Shown: piece after piece, positions 63,688-64,000 of the stretch
How positions within the stretch are numbered: position 1 is the first letter of the stretch
Layout of the letters: each line of letters opens with the position of its first letter
The notes under the pieces: generated by a model
Told to the model about the DNA's origin: nothing
What the model saw: the letters and a program-made list of their open reading frames with translations, nothing else
Database searches by the model: none
Assembly (NCBI RefSeq): GCF_947487515.1
Contig: NZ_CANKWO010000004.1
Coordinates: 186,001-250,000, forward strand
Reading direction: 5' to 3'
Origin: an uncultured Litoreibacter sp.
GTDB taxonomy: Bacteria; Pseudomonadota; Alphaproteobacteria; Rhodobacterales; Rhodobacteraceae
DNA: 64,000 bases
Made by a program: the position numbers and the translations under genes

Positions 63688-63974
63688 CGATGGAGGCTCG
63701 CATTGATCGCTGTGTGCAGATGGGGCCCGTCGGGATAAATGCTGACAAATTTGATGCGCAACCGGTGCATTAAATATGGGTTTTGGGAAAGATCCACGCC
63801 GTATTGCAGGCCGACATGAATGCCTTGGAGGTCGAATGTACCACTGCCGCCTTGGCGCGGATGGGCATTTGCGCAAAGCCCTTGGGGGCGCGGGGCCATT
63901 TGCGGCTCAAAGATACCGGGGGTGTGGCGCGCAGCTAGACCTGCACGGATTGACAGATTTGAAGGGAAACGCAC
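63688..63974. other. Spacer with an interrupted frame between the lipoprotein and dihydropyrimidinase genes
   Basis: 287 bases. An ATG at 63690 with AGGAG just upstream opens a 27-codon frame ending at 63773. The same frame stays open after that TAA until 63940 with gene-like codon use (LQADMNALEVECTTAALARM). This could be a degenerate small gene, a short upstream peptide, or chance. Another frame (63776-63982) is also open but lacks a ribosome site and looks unlike a protein. Confidence 0.35.
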
Positions 63975-64000
63975 ATGAGTAAAGTCATCAAAGGTGGAAC
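63975..64000 (+). CDS. hydA: Dihydropyrimidinase, first codons only (continues beyond window)
   Basis: Only MSKVIKGG and part of the next codon are visible at the right edge. The start has GAAGGGAA nine bases upstream, and this N-terminus is typical of D-hydantoinase/dihydropyrimidinase, which opens dihydrouracil to N-carbamoyl-beta-alanine, the substrate of the enzyme at 61748-62998. The missing middle step of the pathway in the window makes the assignment likely, though eight residues alone would not prove it. Confidence 0.7.

Noticed and set aside
63776-63982. 68-codon plus-strand frame before dihydropyrimidinase
   Set aside because: No ribosome site, unusual Cys/Arg/Gly/His-rich make-up, and it runs over the dihydropyrimidinase start.

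Overview
This window reads as chromosomal DNA of a marine alphaproteobacterium of the Rhodobacterales (roseobacter-type). The pointers are family-level: an LdtR-like MarR regulator, a GapR/DUF2312 nucleoid protein, CcmABCD cytochrome c maturation, TIGR01244 and DUF1223 proteins, and a reductive pyrimidine cluster of the preT-preA-rutR-carbamoylase-hydA type. No phage, IS element, CRISPR array or plasmid replication gene was seen. One tRNA, tRNA-Thr(UGU), is present.

Layout. 1-9.4 kb: parE (cut by the left edge), an orphan Flp-like pilin, a MATE exporter, two unknown conserved genes, a TPR-sulfotransferase, a class I aminotransferase, an XRE regulator overlapping sdhE, and the LdtR-like regulator. 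9.4-14.6 kb: ccmABCD facing away from acnA. 14.7-24 kb: a DUF1223 protein meets a tightly packed minus-strand operon running acyl-CoA dehydrogenase, dienelactone hydrolase, TIGR01244, a nitrile hydratase/thiocyanate hydrolase-like enzyme with its beta chain split into two genes, an EamA exporter and an LpxL-like acyltransferase. The acyl-CoA dehydrogenase is divergent from an APH-type kinase and a FadJ-like bifunctional enzyme, which together suggest 4-hydroxyacyl-CoA catabolism. 24-29 kb: gapR, a sulfotransferase-like protein, the tRNA, class III alcohol dehydrogenase paired with an MBL hydrolase, and an SDR.

29-45.4 kb is the most unusual part. It holds a type I secretion exporter (HlyD-type adaptor plus PrtD-type ATPase whose H-loop His is Gln) directly downstream of two large non-RTX proteins. 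One is 666 aa with five copies of a 'GD..xxN..xQxNxLxDxD' repeat. The other is 574 aa with Gln-rich, Asn-Gly tandem-repeat and Gly/Ala-rich segments. An 812-bp intergenic region separates them from a LuxR-type regulator and a HEPN-like protein. Next come a polysaccharide operon (UDP-glucuronate decarboxylase-like, galE, cellulose synthase-like glycosyltransferase, GH26-like glycosidase), a small secreted protein and a NodT/TolC-type outer-membrane lipoprotein. I infer a surface or matrix assembly locus.

45.6-54.3 kb: a LuxR response regulator, a FIST-domain sensor and a NahK/ErcS-like hybrid kinase are divergent from coxG-S-L-M, whose large subunit carries the form II motif AYRGAGR. 54.3-58.3 kb: a GntR/FCD regulator, a Gfo/Idh/MocA dehydrogenase and an isopropylmalate dehydrogenase-like enzyme are divergent from an ABM-domain protein and an MBL lactonase-like enzyme. 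GTATAC/GTATGC elements sit in that divergent promoter. 58.3-64 kb: reductive pyrimidine degradation (preT, preA, rutR, N-carbamoyl-beta-alanine hydrolase, a lipoprotein, start of dihydropyrimidinase), with a perfect RutR-type palindrome in the rutR/hydrolase divergent promoter.
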